A stretch of DNA of 64,000 nucleotides from Struthidea cinerea (lineage: Eukaryota; Chordata; Aves; Passeriformes; Corcoracidae), in contig VZTI01001722.1 in assembly GCA_013397865.1 (NCBI GenBank), positions 295,151-359,150 on the forward strand, given 5' to 3'. Positions 1 through 12,100 of this stretch are shown here, piece by piece; positions within the stretch are counted from its first letter, which is position 1, and every line of letters begins with the position of its first letter. The position numbers were made by a program, and so were the translations under genes. The notes beneath the pieces are model-generated. The model ran no database searches. It was not told the origin of the DNA and saw nothing but the letters and a program-made list of their open reading frames with translations.

Positions 1-3000
1 GATAAAATGAGGCTGTACAAGCCAATAGTTATTACTCTACAGTACAGTGCATTAGCTGTATACAGGAATGAACCATGAGGCATTTGACTATTCCTCGCTT
101 TACAGATTTGAATGCCTCGAACATCTATCTCGAAGTTACCTAAGTATGCTCCAAGAATCTCATCCTTGAAGGTGAGGTGAAAAGAGCTTTCTGTTAGACG
201 TCATTCAGCCAGAGTCGCAGAATGAAGGGTGACAGCATCATGTGAGAGCCATTCACCCGAACTGTCATTTTACATTTCCAGGAGGAAAAAGATTTAAACA
301 TCCACTTTATATATGGGATTGTTTCCTTATCTTTTTTCTCTTCTCTCTTGACCCTTCTGGAATATATTTTCTCCACTGTTTCTTTGGGGCAAAGCCTTAA
401 CACCCTGTAGGTTTTCTGTCAGACACTCTGGTTTGCACTCCTGACCCAGCTGAGTGGACTGTGAATATGTAACTAGATAAAAATCTGAGTCCTCACTAAA
501 TAGCAGCTGTTCTCCACTAGCACAATGCCAGTTACTGAAACAGAATTACTGCAGGTTTGTACTGAAATCTGTGTTGGAAGAAAATTGATCTGAAAATTAC
601 CCGTGCCAATACCTTACCTCTCAGAATAAAACAAATGATATTAAATCTGTTGGGGTGTGACTTACATCCCATTCCTCTCTCTCCAGCCTGCGGAGAGGAA
701 CGCAATTCAGATTGTAGAGAGAATGCATTTCAAAAATCTTCTGGAGTTATAGTTTTCTGATTTCTTGTCACAAAGCACATTCATGTGGCTGGTGATGATA
801 CCAATGCCTCTCTTTTGGCATTTAATAATTCATGATTTGGACAAGAAGCACATGCCTCTTTTGAGAGTGTGGGTCCAGAAAAAGGACCTCTTACCTCTTT
901 GCAGCCTGTGCTACCCCCTCCATTATGTACAGCTCACCACATCTGGTTCATTAGTGAGGTAGTCATTCTAGATGAACCCTCTCTGGTAGGTAGTATTAAG
1001 TTGTAATGTAAATTGTGACAGAGCTGTGAGCCCCTCCTCAGCATGCAGATGTTTTGAACCCCTCCTCAGCATGCAGATGTTTTGAACACGTATGATGTGA
1101 CATGAAGCTGATTTAGTGGATTTTTATCAAGAATGCTTAAAAATGTCTTTTAACGCCCCTTCTCAAGATGTGGCGAATTAAAGAAGTAAATATACTTGCC
1201 AGTAGCCTATTTTACAAAGAAAATGATTGTAGCATTCAATCTGTGTAATAGTTTGTAAAATGAAAGCTGCAGATTATACTTTAGTCACTGGGGGGTTCTA
1301 GATAAACTGCTTTGACCAAACTGGGAAATTCTGAGTTGAGTCTGAAAATCTTTTCCGAGTCAGATCTTATCCCTGACCATTTACAGGGAGCAAAACTGCT
1401 TTCTGACTTCAGATACACCGTGGTGAAGGACTGACTCGGAGGTGTGCAGTGAAAGAATGAGAAACAATGGATGCAAATCACTGCCGGGCACAAAGAGCAA
1501 TTTCTTTGCCTTAAAGGCTGTCAAACAGGAGGGCAGGTTATACAGAGAGCTTGTGGAATCTCCATTCTTGCAGGCATTCATAATATAACTGGAAAACACC
1601 CTGAGCAATCTGATATAACTTCAAAGATGCCCCAGTTAGAACCAGATGACCTGCATTAGCCTTTTTCTACCGGCATTATTTTATCGTTCCATGATTTTGA
1701 CTTTTGTTCTAAAGGGAATTTTGAATTTCGGCGGATATCTCCATTTAGCTCTCATTCAACATCAAACACCTCATCTACGCAAAAATGTGCACCTTGCTGT
1801 GCTTGTGCGTGGTTCACGTAAGCAAGGTCACTTGATGGAGAAGGGTTAGGTTGTAGCAGAGGAAAATTTGGATTCTGCTGGGGTTTCTTCAAGCACAGAG
1901 CTGCCAGTTCACACTCTGCTGCACTTCAGCATGGCAGGTCCCATCTGCCAGGGCTATGAACCTTTGGGAAACATGAGTTATGGAGCATGAAATTCACTGA
2001 AGAGTTGTGTCTGGCATATAGGATGCTTGATGAACATGGGGAGAATTAGATATTAGCACTATGCTGTAAGCTCAAGCCAGGGAGCCATACTCAGCATACC
2101 AGACTGAGGCACATGCTCCTCTTGGTGACTGGTACCATGGAGGAAGACTGAAGAAGTAGCAGTGAGTCTCTTGCTGAATGCAGATTGCACAAGCCAGTTT
2201 GCTCTGGCTGTGTTTCACATGGAAATATATTCCTCTCAGCTGATCCCAAATATTTATTTCAGTCACTGGGTTCACTCTGGAGCAGCTCCACAGTCTCTGT
2301 CACTGAGCAGTGGCACACTGTAAAGTGCTTAGCCCCAGCTACCCTGGTTAAGATATTTAGAAGAGTTCTGCAGGTACAGGATCTGAACTTCTCTAAATCT
2401 TCCATTTGGCACAGGAGAAATAACAACCTTTTCAGGAGAAGTTCTACTTATGTTTGGTGTCATCATGCACTTATTTTCTGCTAAAGTCTCATGGTAGCTA
2501 ATTCTCATTGTATCCTTACCTAGCTCTCTCTGAAAAGTTGACTCCAACTATTCTTATATCTCATGAGCAATATGGGACGTGGAAAGGTTCCACACAGGTA
2601 TACTTCATTTCTTTTCATCTGTACCTCCCAACGGCTTTGAAATTCAATAGGGGTATCAATTGCAAATCCTCTTGCATGTGACCTCTTGCTTTTTTGAAGT
2701 TAAAAATAGTGGCAGTTTAATCTCAGAATGTATTTGCACTAAGCTGAGATATTAAATATGTCAACGCATTGTATTTTCAGTGTTTTGTTCAGAAATATAT
2801 TCCATGATCCGATATGATATCTGAACCTGTAAAAATATGTATATGAATATATAAAATAGCCTTTAGATTAGATAAACATTTTCAAAAAGGGTTTTCTCGT
2901 TTTCAAATATTCTGAAGAAATTTTTGGTTTAATTTGGCTTTCAGACTGCTATTTAATTATAAATCTAAAACAGATATGAGAATCATATATGTTGTTATTT

Positions 3001-4718
3001 TTTGTTAAAACTACAGTTTTTTCATGGGATTCTTTGGCCTACCTTAGATTGTAAGCTCCTTGGGTAGGAACTGTCTTCAATAATGTCACAAAAAAGCTCT
3101 AATGGGACTTGGAGTATACTATTTACAATAGGAACAGGATTAAATAATGTCTGTATTTTTTATACGAGGCTTAGAGTGATGATGGTGGCTTTTTTGTTCT
3201 TCTTAAAATGATCTTTTCCTCATCATTCTACTCTCTGTGTGTATTCAGAACTAAGTTGTAGAACTTTCCTTTTAGTAAGAGTCATTCTTTTGGAAACCTC
3301 TTACCCTTTCAGTGATGCTGATAGTGATGATGCCTTGCAGGATAGCAAGAACATTGGTCTGTCTTGTGTCACGGGCAAAGTTATTTAATGAAGTTGTGAA
3401 TGTCAAAATCTTGCTGATAAATGATCACGATGAACACAGCTTGCTTTTCAAACTCCAGGCTTTATTTACAGGGCTAACAATAATAGCTGTCTCTCCATGA
3501 TGTTCTTCATCTGTGATCACTGAGAAGCAATAAACATGGGCAAGAGGCATCTTTTGAAATATTATAGGATTCAAAGTATGAGACACATGCTAGAGTTCAT
3601 TCTGTAACTCTTTACAACTCTGTAAATCATGTGACGAAATACTGTGTGCTTTCAATACAGTGCTGCATGGCTTGCTGGAAACAAAGCACGGCAACAAATT
3701 CTCTTTAGATGGTTATTGCTCAGTTGTGAATCTACTTGTCATTCCCACTATTGCCCAAGGAAAGTAGGACTCTTCTAAAGACACTGCATGTCTTTAGGTA
3801 GAAATTTGACAAGGCGTTCATTGGTCCTTCAGGAAGTGTAAGAAGATTTCTGGTAAGGATGAATGAAAAGAGAATTATTTCAACATTGAAGTTAAAGACC
3901 TTGCTACTTGGGTGGTATCTTTAATACTACAATCTCTTAATCAACTCTCTTTCTTTCCCCTTTGTGTATCTTGCCAGAGAAATCAAAGAAATTAGTTTAT
4001 TCTGTGCTTCATTGTCTTACAGAATAAAGAGTTAACTAAATACAAGTACTGAAAAGTGCTTTGAGATTTACCAATAAAATGCTCTAGAGAAAGGTTATGT
4101 TTATTAATGAATAACAACAGTCAAAAATAGGGATGTTGGTGTAATGGATGAGTAAGCAAAAGAATCTGTAATTTTACATGTATTTGGTCTGGGAATTCCA
4201 GAAGACAACCTGCCCAAAGAAATCTGTGATAGGCTGTTACTTCTTGGGTTTTTGGTCTTACTGGATCTTCAGCTGTTCAGATTCACACATGGGCAAAGAT
4301 CCTTGCATTGGTGGGAAAATGTAACCTGTTTCAATAAGGGACAGATGTCATTCCTCTTTCCTTCTCAATATCATCCCGTGTGGTCTGTATACCTCCACCT
4401 TTGAAGAGAGCTAAAATACCCACTAGTTTAAAAAGAGATAGTTTTGCTACCTTTATTTACAGTGACATAAAAGTCTTAAAATCTATATAATATTTATAGT
4501 AACTGCTCCTACTTAAAAATATGCTTCATCTGTTTACGAAAAAATGAAGTGTGGTCTATATAATTGTGCAATGACAGTCTGGGTCTTGAAGTAGCTGTTT
4601 CTGCAGTAACCCTTGAGAAAACAGGATATATTAGGCCCTCCCACTACTTCTAGTGCTCTACCAAGTTCATTTAAGATTAGCTTATATATCCAGCCACAGC
4701 ACTACATTTTCAACTTAC
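1..4718. other. unique noncoding stretch
   Basis: No gene or family-level repeat is recognised here. The sequence is AT-rich with scattered short open frames on both strands, most with non-ATG starts. It contains one perfect 28-bp tandem duplication (listed separately). A 69-codon minus-strand frame at 194-403 ends in a stop and has a few CpGs, but it has no convincing splice acceptor. It is most economically read as intergenic or intronic DNA. Confidence 0.6.
1031..1086. repeat. 28-bp perfect tandem duplication
   Basis: A 28-base unit beginning CCCCTCCTCAGCATGCAG occurs twice head to tail (1031-1058 and 1059-1086) with no mismatch. It is a simple local duplication, probably from slippage or repair. 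The lack of divergence suggests that it is recent, or that it is an assembly artefact. No function is implied. Confidence 0.95.
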
Positions 4719-4883
4719 CTTGTGATCTTTGATTGTAGATGGTGTTTTTTTAAGCGGTGTATTACCCGTGTGCCTCCTGATCGACCATAGCTGTTCGTTT
4801 GCTACGTTCTTGTTGAAACTCAGGAGCTGTGTTGATTGGATTTCCAGGTAGCGCTGTTGCTCTTCAGATGGGAATTTAGAGCA
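4719..4883 (-). CDS. candidate internal coding exon, unknown gene
   Basis: This minus-strand segment is open for 55 codons and has canonical intron borders. The acceptor ends in CCCAG just before 4883, and the donor after 4719 reads GTAAGTTG, close to a perfect match to U1 snRNA. Both borders are in phase 0, so 165 nt would add exactly 55 residues. The predicted peptide is polar and soluble-looking, starting CSKFPSEEQQRYLEIQ and ending TIKDHK. It has no membrane segment and no domain I can name. At least six CpGs fall within it, which is unusual for this CpG-poor window and fits selected sequence. The pyrimidine tract before the acceptor is weak. About thirty GTAAGT words are expected by chance on both strands of 64 kb, so a random match is possible. 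If real, it belongs to a minus-strand gene with large introns. Confidence 0.33.
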
Positions 4884-6382
4884 CTGGGTTACTAGCAATG
4901 GCCTTTGATGTTGGAATGCTTTCTCTTCTTATGTAATAGATCTTCAAGGTGTTGGTCATCTTCAGGGTATGCAGCCTCTCTGCTTTATCATCTTGCCTTT
5001 AAGGAACATTTCAGGAAAGTTTATAGAAAGTAGGAAGACAGAAAACTATTATTGTGGGTAGAGTTTCTTCAAAATTATCTTCTTTATGAAGTTTATAACA
5101 ATGCATTGTTCATGGTAAAGAAATTATGTGTCTCACATGTTAAAATATGAATTCTTTGCTGCTTGTAATCTAGGCACCATGCTTTATGATTCTTTTGTGT
5201 GCTCCTCTGAAAACATCTCCAGGAGGAGCCATCAAGCCCAATCAAGCCAGTGGTGTCTGTCCCTCTGCAGCAATAAAGAAGGATGGCGCTTCATGTTTTT
5301 CATTCTAACAATGGACTTTTTATGACAGCATTTTGTCCTTAAAGAGAAATCTTTAATTATGTACTGGACAGCAGTTTTGTTTTAGCAGTATGGCTAAAGG
5401 ATTAGATGCCAGAATTAAATTTACTTAAAAATAAAAATCAGTGGGAGCACCATAAGTTTGATACTCCAGTTAAGTTAGTGGACTGCCCCTCAATCGGTTC
5501 TATTAGAAGGGTTATGTGGAAAGGATATAAAGGATATTTTATTAATGAAAATATGTTGGTTTTAACTTTTTCATAGTTTCATGCTAAAATATTTGACCAG
5601 TTAAGTTTTCAGAAACCAGTGTGTCTTTTTCAGAGAGAAAATTAGACCTTGAACATTTCAATGGCCAGCTAAAGGAGCTTCTATAGACTATTCCAAAAAG
5701 CCTGCTGTTTTTAAAAAAATAAACAAACCCAAACAGTAGTAAATTAAACTTCACAGGATGATGCGTGTTCATCTGGGAATTTATTTTGGGAGCTGTAAAA
5801 TGCATTTCCATATTTAAAGGGAGCATTTATCTGTGATATTACTAAGTTTCCTAATTTGCCCTTGCCATCTCAGGTAGCACCTAACGGAATGGAACAAAAG
5901 GAATATTATTTGGCAATGCAACACCATGAGAATTTTCTGGCATTCATTATTGTTTGACACCGTAAAACTTTTTGGTATATATTCAGAGGAGGTTGATTAC
6001 AGAATTTTGGAACCTCCTTTTCAGCATGTGGTACAGAATACCGATCAGCCTTCTCAGTTTATTGAATATTAACTTGATTTTTTCTAATTAATCTCTAGAC
6101 TATAAATGTATGAACTGAAGTTGAACTCCTTTTGATAGTGAACTGTCCAACTCTTCAGTGTCTATTCAGATATTCTTCATATCTCCTGGGTTCCTATGAG
6201 ATTTTTGCCTGAAATCCCATATTTTGCCTTCAGTTTGATGCATATTTCTTTTGACTTGCTCTTTATCAATATGTATTCTGTTTCATCTGTTCGTCCACAA
6301 GAGATCAGTGCTCTTTTTAGCTCTTCCTCTCTAAAATTTAGGAAATTTGACCTAAATAATCCAGGTATCGAAAACTCTTGCA

Positions 6383-6408
6383 CTGAGTAATGAACCTGAG
6401 TAATGAAC
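6383..6408. repeat. 13-bp tandem duplication
   Basis: CTGAGTAATGAAC is repeated twice in direct succession without mismatch. It is a short slippage-type duplication. Confidence 0.9.
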
Positions 6409-7434
6409 CCCATGAAAGCATGATTTATTTAAAACAGACTCCCATCCACTCTTCTATGTTTATATTTTAAAAGTTACCTACTTAAGGAAGAGTGATGGAG
6501 GTAAATACTTTTAATGTCTGTGATACTTTTATTGAAAGACTTCAGTGTGCAAGAGAGAAAGGAAAATGTGGAATTTCAGGAAACAAGAATTCTTTCCTCA
6601 TTGGTAATGGGAGAATGACACTTTGTTATGAACCTTGCTACTTGCTCAACTTTTGATTTCATCAGACAGCATTGGCTGATTTTAGGTGAACAATCAGTTT
6701 TTGTAGGAAAATGTTATAGACTGAGTCGTCTATTGGTCTTAAATTCATCTTGGAGATAAACTGCTTCCTTTGAAACCCTGTGGAACATTCTTGTGGAGGC
6801 TTTAGCTAATTTAGTAGTAAATTAAATGCCAATCTTCTGAATACTTATCTTGGAAGATTGATTCAAGTCCTAGCAGAATTTTTTATAGCAAAGAAAATCT
6901 GTGATTCTGAAATTCTTTAAAGATGATTCAAATTTTGCCATTCAAATTGACCAGCTGTGTTAGCTCAAAGAGCCAACTCTGACTTCCCCTCCTTTCAGAC
7001 AGTATTTCAGAGAGAATTGTTTGATTTTGAGTCAAGAAGCAGTGGTGTCTCCCAGACTACATACAAAAAATACCAAGGCACAATAAAAGCATGTGCAATG
7101 AACCTTCCCTGAAATTGTCGTCTTTCAGGTGAAGTGACAGAACCATGGAGACTTCAGTCGAAAAATTCCTGCAACATCTATCACATTGAATAAATGTACC
7201 ATTTGTTGTTTTTCAGTCTATACTGGTTATTTTCTGCTTGGCCAATTTGGTTTTTTTTATTTTGTGAGAGTACTAGCTGGGGTATTCTTTCCTAAATAGT
7301 TAATAGGTGCTAGCGAATCATCCCATTATACTGAATGATCTCTTTCTGTATCTGTTGGCAAAATACACTGAGAAAGAAGCATCATCCAACTCATTGTTGT
7401 GGTCCAACAGATAATTCTATTGACTGAATGCTAC

Positions 7435-7484
7435 AAGCACTGTTTCTTTGTAAAGTGTGAAGCACTGTTTCTTTGTAAAGTGTG
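7435..7484. repeat. 25-bp perfect tandem duplication
   Basis: A 25-base unit starting AAGCACTGTTTCTTTG is present twice head to tail (7435-7459 and 7460-7484). The copies are identical. It lies in otherwise unique DNA. Confidence 0.95.
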
Positions 7485-8044
7485 TGTTGCCTGGTTAAAG
7501 AAAGGTTCTCCTTGGATTCCGCTTGGGTTTCACAGAGAAAAGTGTTCAGGGAGGGATGAATTTGGCAAATGTATTCCACTGTGTGTCCTTTTACCTGAGG
7601 TGTTTTTATGGACAGCTTATTAATGAATCGTATTTTTAGAAGGATAATTTTTAGAAGTAGTACATGCAAATTAGATTGTCTGTGTTATACATTGGGACTG
7701 TGTCCCCTTATGTGGATGATGCTACCAAAGTAGCTGGACTTACTGCAGCGCCAAACAGACCCCCCATTCCACTGGCAAATGAAGATATGAGTCAGAACAG
7801 CCAGTAGATGTCAGTAAACACAAATCTGAATGAGAGAAGTCTGAAAATACTCTGCCTTTTGGGGATTTTGGTTATTCAGTATTGAAGAGTGATTTACATG
7901 GATGGTAAAAAACCATCAAGTGTCTTATAAAGGACTTGATTATTACATTTCTTGTGTATTGGAAGTGTATATGATAAGACTTTTTTCTTTTCTTTTTTAA
8001 CCATCTTTTCAAGGGTAGAGGGAAGACTATTCAGTTTGTGCCTG

Positions 8045-8122
8045 CAAATTCAATTTAGCAGGTGGGCAAGATTACTTGTTGGACCCTTCCAGCTCAGGAT
8101 ACGCTATGATTCTATGATCCCA
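8045..8122 (+). mobile_element. CR1 LINE 3' tail fragment
   Basis: The segment carries the typical end of an avian CR1 element: a GTTGGACCCTTCCAGCTCAG-like block, then the terminal octamer repeats seen as CTATGATTCTATGAT at about 8103-8117. CR1 is a non-LTR retrotransposon that inserts 5'-truncated copies and ends in short octamer repeats instead of poly(A). Only the last ~80 bases remain, so the copy is dead. The left edge is approximate. Confidence 0.8.
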
Positions 8123-9084
8123 ATGCTTGACTTCAGTGACTGGGAACAGGGAAGAGGAACTGCAGCAGTAACTCCCAGGAGCTTACCCCTACCCAAGCCC
8201 TCACTGCTTTTTTCAGTCCTTGCCTTTCCTCTATAAAAAGACCACTGAGGCAACGAACCATTTTAACCTACGTCACTTCGAGGCACTGATATGAGTTAGG
8301 GGAATACTTGACTCTTAAATTGTTTCTTTTCACACTGAACACTGACAGAGTTTAAGGCCAGTTTTAACACTGGCGCCGTTCAAAACCGTGTTCAGAGACT
8401 CCAGCCTCTAATGCTTTTCCAGTTGCAGAGAGTGAACATCATCAGCAGTTCTTCTGCTGATAAGAGCAATTTAATGACTCTGATTATGAGAAGAATACTT
8501 TTCAAAAGGTTTTAAAGAGCAGCTGAAGGATGCAGCATGGTAATGCATTTGTAGTACTTCCACCACACATTATTAATACACTAGGATAACTGTTGAATTA
8601 ATTAATAATGGATTCAGGCCCTTCCCATGAGGAGAAAGGCTATGCAGTCTTTTAAATGGACCCATCAGAGAAAGTAATGATGGTACCTGTCTTTTATATA
8701 GCACTCATGTGTTTTGAGTAGGAACCATGCTGGGAGGAACCAGTCCTGGAGGCCTTACTCTCTTCTGTGGTGTCCACCTCAGTAAGAAAAAGATGATTTT
8801 CAGCCCCTTTTAACTGGGTAATTGCAGCACAATCTTAGCTTTGAAATGCCTCATGCTGGAAGAGGAAAACTGGATGTCTCCCATGTCTGAGAGAGATTCT
8901 AATCATGAAAATGTTACCTTACAGACTGGTCTCAGCTGATCATAAAACACAGCTGTGGTTTAATATGTAATTTAAATTACTCCCTCATTGGGAAAAGGAA
9001 GGGAGTTGCATATTGGGTTGCATTATGGAGGTAGATAGTTGTTCTTCAGCAGAGAGTGAGGCTTTCTGGGTTTTGGTGGCCTGA
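8123..9084. other. noncoding stretch between two CR1 tails
   Basis: Apart from the motif-dense block described separately, I see no gene or repeat. The sequence is AT-rich with no open frame of interest. Confidence 0.55.
8340..8620. promoter_or_regulatory. motif-dense block, possible conserved element
   Basis: Two perfect inverted repeats lie here: ATCAGCAG/CTGCTGAT at 8441-8461 with a 5-nt loop, and CATTATTAAT/ATTAATAATG at 8568-8610 with a 23-nt spacer. The second provides several TAAT homeodomain cores in mirrored order. Two CpGs occur at about 8373-8385. No coding frame spans the block. This pattern is compatible with a homeobox-bound enhancer, but conservation cannot be seen from one sequence. 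Confidence 0.2.
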
Positions 9085-9186
9085 GATCACAGAATCACAG
9101 AATAAGCTGAGTTGGAAGGACCCACAAGGAACACCAGTTCCAGCTCCGAGCCCTGCATAGCACCATCCCCAAGAGTCACTTTATGC
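9085..9186 (-). mobile_element. CR1 LINE 3' tail fragment
   Basis: It starts with the reversed octamer repeats (ATCACAGAATCACAGAAT), followed by GAGTTGGAAGGACCCACAAG and a block ending at about AGCACCATCCCC. This is the reverse complement of the avian CR1 3' UTR, so the element lies on the minus strand with its 3' end at the left. It is heavily 5'-truncated, about 100 bases long, and non-functional. The right edge is approximate. Confidence 0.88.
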
Positions 9187-12100
9187 TCCCAAGAGTATTG
9201 TTGGTGTAGCACTGAATCAGGTACTTAGGAGAGAAATAGAACATCAGCTACAACTCTGCACTAAGTGTTTCTGGTAAATAAGCTCTGGGCACTTAATTCT
9301 TTAATTGTGTTGGGCTTTTGAATTACTGTGCTGAGGTGTTTTGCCTTATATTATGTACTGCATGTGAAACTTGTATGCTTAATACAAGTTTCTCAATACT
9401 ACATTTCTATGTTGGCTATTGAGTGGAGGGGCAACTGAGCAATGGTGTGTGATTGAGGCCTCTGAACAGTGGACTAGGTTCTGTGAACTGTAGGTAGATT
9501 TCTCCTGTGATGTTAATCCATCCATCCATATGTGTTAATGGCAGTGGGAAATGCAGAGGAAACTCCATTTTTTCTTATTATTGTTGCTGCTTACAGTGTT
9601 TAAGAAGGTTATTTTAACTGTACGTTGGATGTGCTTCAGTCACTTCAGGTAAAAGAAAAATGAAATAATTTTTGTATGTGACTTTTGAAGGACTTCACTT
9701 GTGATGAATGCATCCTTTACCTCCGTGCACCATCCCAGCTATCTTGGTCCTTTTTTTCATACCTGCAACTAAATTAAGGGAAGCCAGAAGTAATTTATTC
9801 AAAACAGAACATTATTTAGCTGCTTGCTTAAGGGTCATCAAAACAAATGGTAAAAAGCAAAAAAGCTTCAAATCACACCTTTGCTTTCACATAAATCTTA
9901 ATCTTTTCTCCTAAGCTTTGGGAAACGCTGTTCAGCTCAGCTGCTTTCATGAACAACCCACAAACCGCAGATGTTGTGATTTTTCCTTTTCAGAACTGTC
10001 TCAGGCTTCTAGTGATAGTCCCATTCATCTTCATCACCAGTCTTTCGTTTTTCTCTGCCTTCTTCCAAAATGGAAGAAGGAAAAAAGTATTTGCTAGAGT
10101 AGATATAGTCAAGCAGCAATATTCTCCAATTAATAGCTCCAGGCACTATTCAATGAAAAGATTTCATCTCTGATTTTGCTCAGTTTCCTGATAGCTTAAT
10201 CTACACTAGCCTCCTGTGCTTTAAAACCGTTGGACCACATAAAAAGGTGCTTATGATGTATTTTTTATGTCTAATGTAAGTATTTAAATGATGCAAGTAT
10301 TGTTTTCCTTTCTCCTCACTGTGATTCTTTTTCTCCCTGTGTCTCTTACTTGTTGATTTGTTTTGATAGATTTCATGCACCCTTTGCATATATGTCTGTT
10401 AACATATGGTTTCAAAGGTTTAAACTATATAAGAAAATGTCTGTTTTTGGTCCATCAAGATTTACGATGAGAGAAAATCCTGGCCTTAGGTTTTTCCATG
10501 AGTCACATTAGCCATACTAGAATTGAAATGTGCATGTTAAGTTACATTTATGTGAAAGCAAAGGCAATTCCTTTCCCCCTGCTTCTAGATTTTAGTTCAT
10601 CTTAAAAGGAAAAAAAAAGTAAAAAATTATTACCTTCGTGTACATGTGTATGGGTTTTCTATTTACAATGTGTCTTTTACCTGTAATTTTACAACAATCT
10701 GGTAGGATAAAAAAGAAAAACAAAGGCCAGGAAGCCCCACAACCAATTTTGAAAGGAGAAATCAAATACAGACTGCAAATTGAACTCGTGTAAATGAACA
10801 CATCAGGTAGGATTGTGTTGGATCAACTGCACTGCTCGGAGTGAGCTGAATGCAATGCAAATGTCTTTGCTGCTTCCGTATTGCCCGCTGCTAGTCAAAC
10901 GGAAACTTGTGTTGTTGGCAGCCGTACGTCATGAAGGTGGAATGAACGAAGGGGGAACAAGGGTCACCCATTAGAGTTGCCGAAGAGAGCGAGGAGTAGA
11001 TAACAGTCTCAAATGATTGAATGGTATGTGATTACACAGCAGTGAGAAAACATCCAAGAAGATTACACTTCAGTCCAGGGAGGTGTGAAATAATGTTGCA
11101 GCATAAAGAACAAGTACAGTGTACTAAACGCAGTGAACATAATAGAGAGTAAATTCACGACAATGCTTTATAATTATATATATAGCTAAACCAGCAAACT
11201 AGCCAGTTCTGTTTGGAAAAATATGTGTAGCTGCAGATTTGAAAGTGGCAAGTCAAAGGTATGCCTATCAGTTTCTGAGTTTCCCTATAAATTACAGGAT
11301 TTTATTTTTATTTTTTATTCTTTTTTTCTTTTTTCCTGAAATTGATATTCTAATGGCAGCACTGCAAATGGAAAAAGAAATTCTCTGCCTTTTGTTCAGG
11401 CATGAGGAAGCTGAAATCACTTCAGTATTTCAGCAAAATGCAACCTTTCTTCAAACATGTGAGCATATTTTATACATTTTGCAACCGCTAACAAAGAAGT
11501 CAACTTTAAGATATAGTTCCTACAAAGATACTGTTTTGACCATTTTTCAGTTCAAAGAAGTACCTTTTCTTAGATTTAAACTGCTTTCATTTTTGCCACT
11601 TGTTGCTCAAGCTATTTTCCCATTGAGACAACACAGTACACAAAAAAAGCAAGACATTCTTGCTGCTAACAGAGAGGCACAGTGAAAATTAATTTTGTTC
11701 TCAGGGTATATTTGCCCAAAGAGAAATAGAACCAAACTTCAGAAGTAATCAGGATTTTTTAAAAGAAGCAAGTCAATACGTGAATAAAAGCTCCAGCCTC
11801 TTATTCAAGCACAGGAGGTCCTATTGGCCTTTTATTCTCTGTGAGGTGCTCTGTTTATGCTTATAAGACTGGAATGCAAGAAGTCAGCAGTGGAACATGA
11901 CCCAGCCAACCTCCTTCCTAAGAGGAACTGCATCCGTGGGTTGGTCTCTGAAGATGCAGCTGTAGAATGTACCTCAAGATCTTCAACAGAAGCTGTGAAA
12001 TGGTCTTGCCCTCTCCTGTGAGGCAGAGGTTAGCTTACACAGCATACAATATGTGACCAAAACCTGTTCAGGCTGGAACAGAAAGGGTACACAAATTTAC

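Larger units (their letters stand above)
4884..8044. other. unique noncoding stretch
   Basis: No repeat family or gene is recognised. It contains small tandem duplications at 6383-6408 (13-bp unit, twice) and 7435-7484 (25-bp unit, twice). A 45-codon plus-strand frame at about 7670-7810 looks slightly protein-like but has no splice or homology support. The rest is AT-rich intergenic or intronic sequence. Confidence 0.6.

Noticed and set aside
194..403. 69-codon minus frame rich in Lys/Glu at its start
   Set aside because: Purine-rich sequence gives this composition; no pyrimidine tract at the acceptor and no family recognised.
7670..7811. 45-codon frame ending near PNRPPIPLANEDMSQNSQ
   Set aside because: It looks mildly protein-like but has no good acceptor, no homology that I recognise, and short length; chance is likely.
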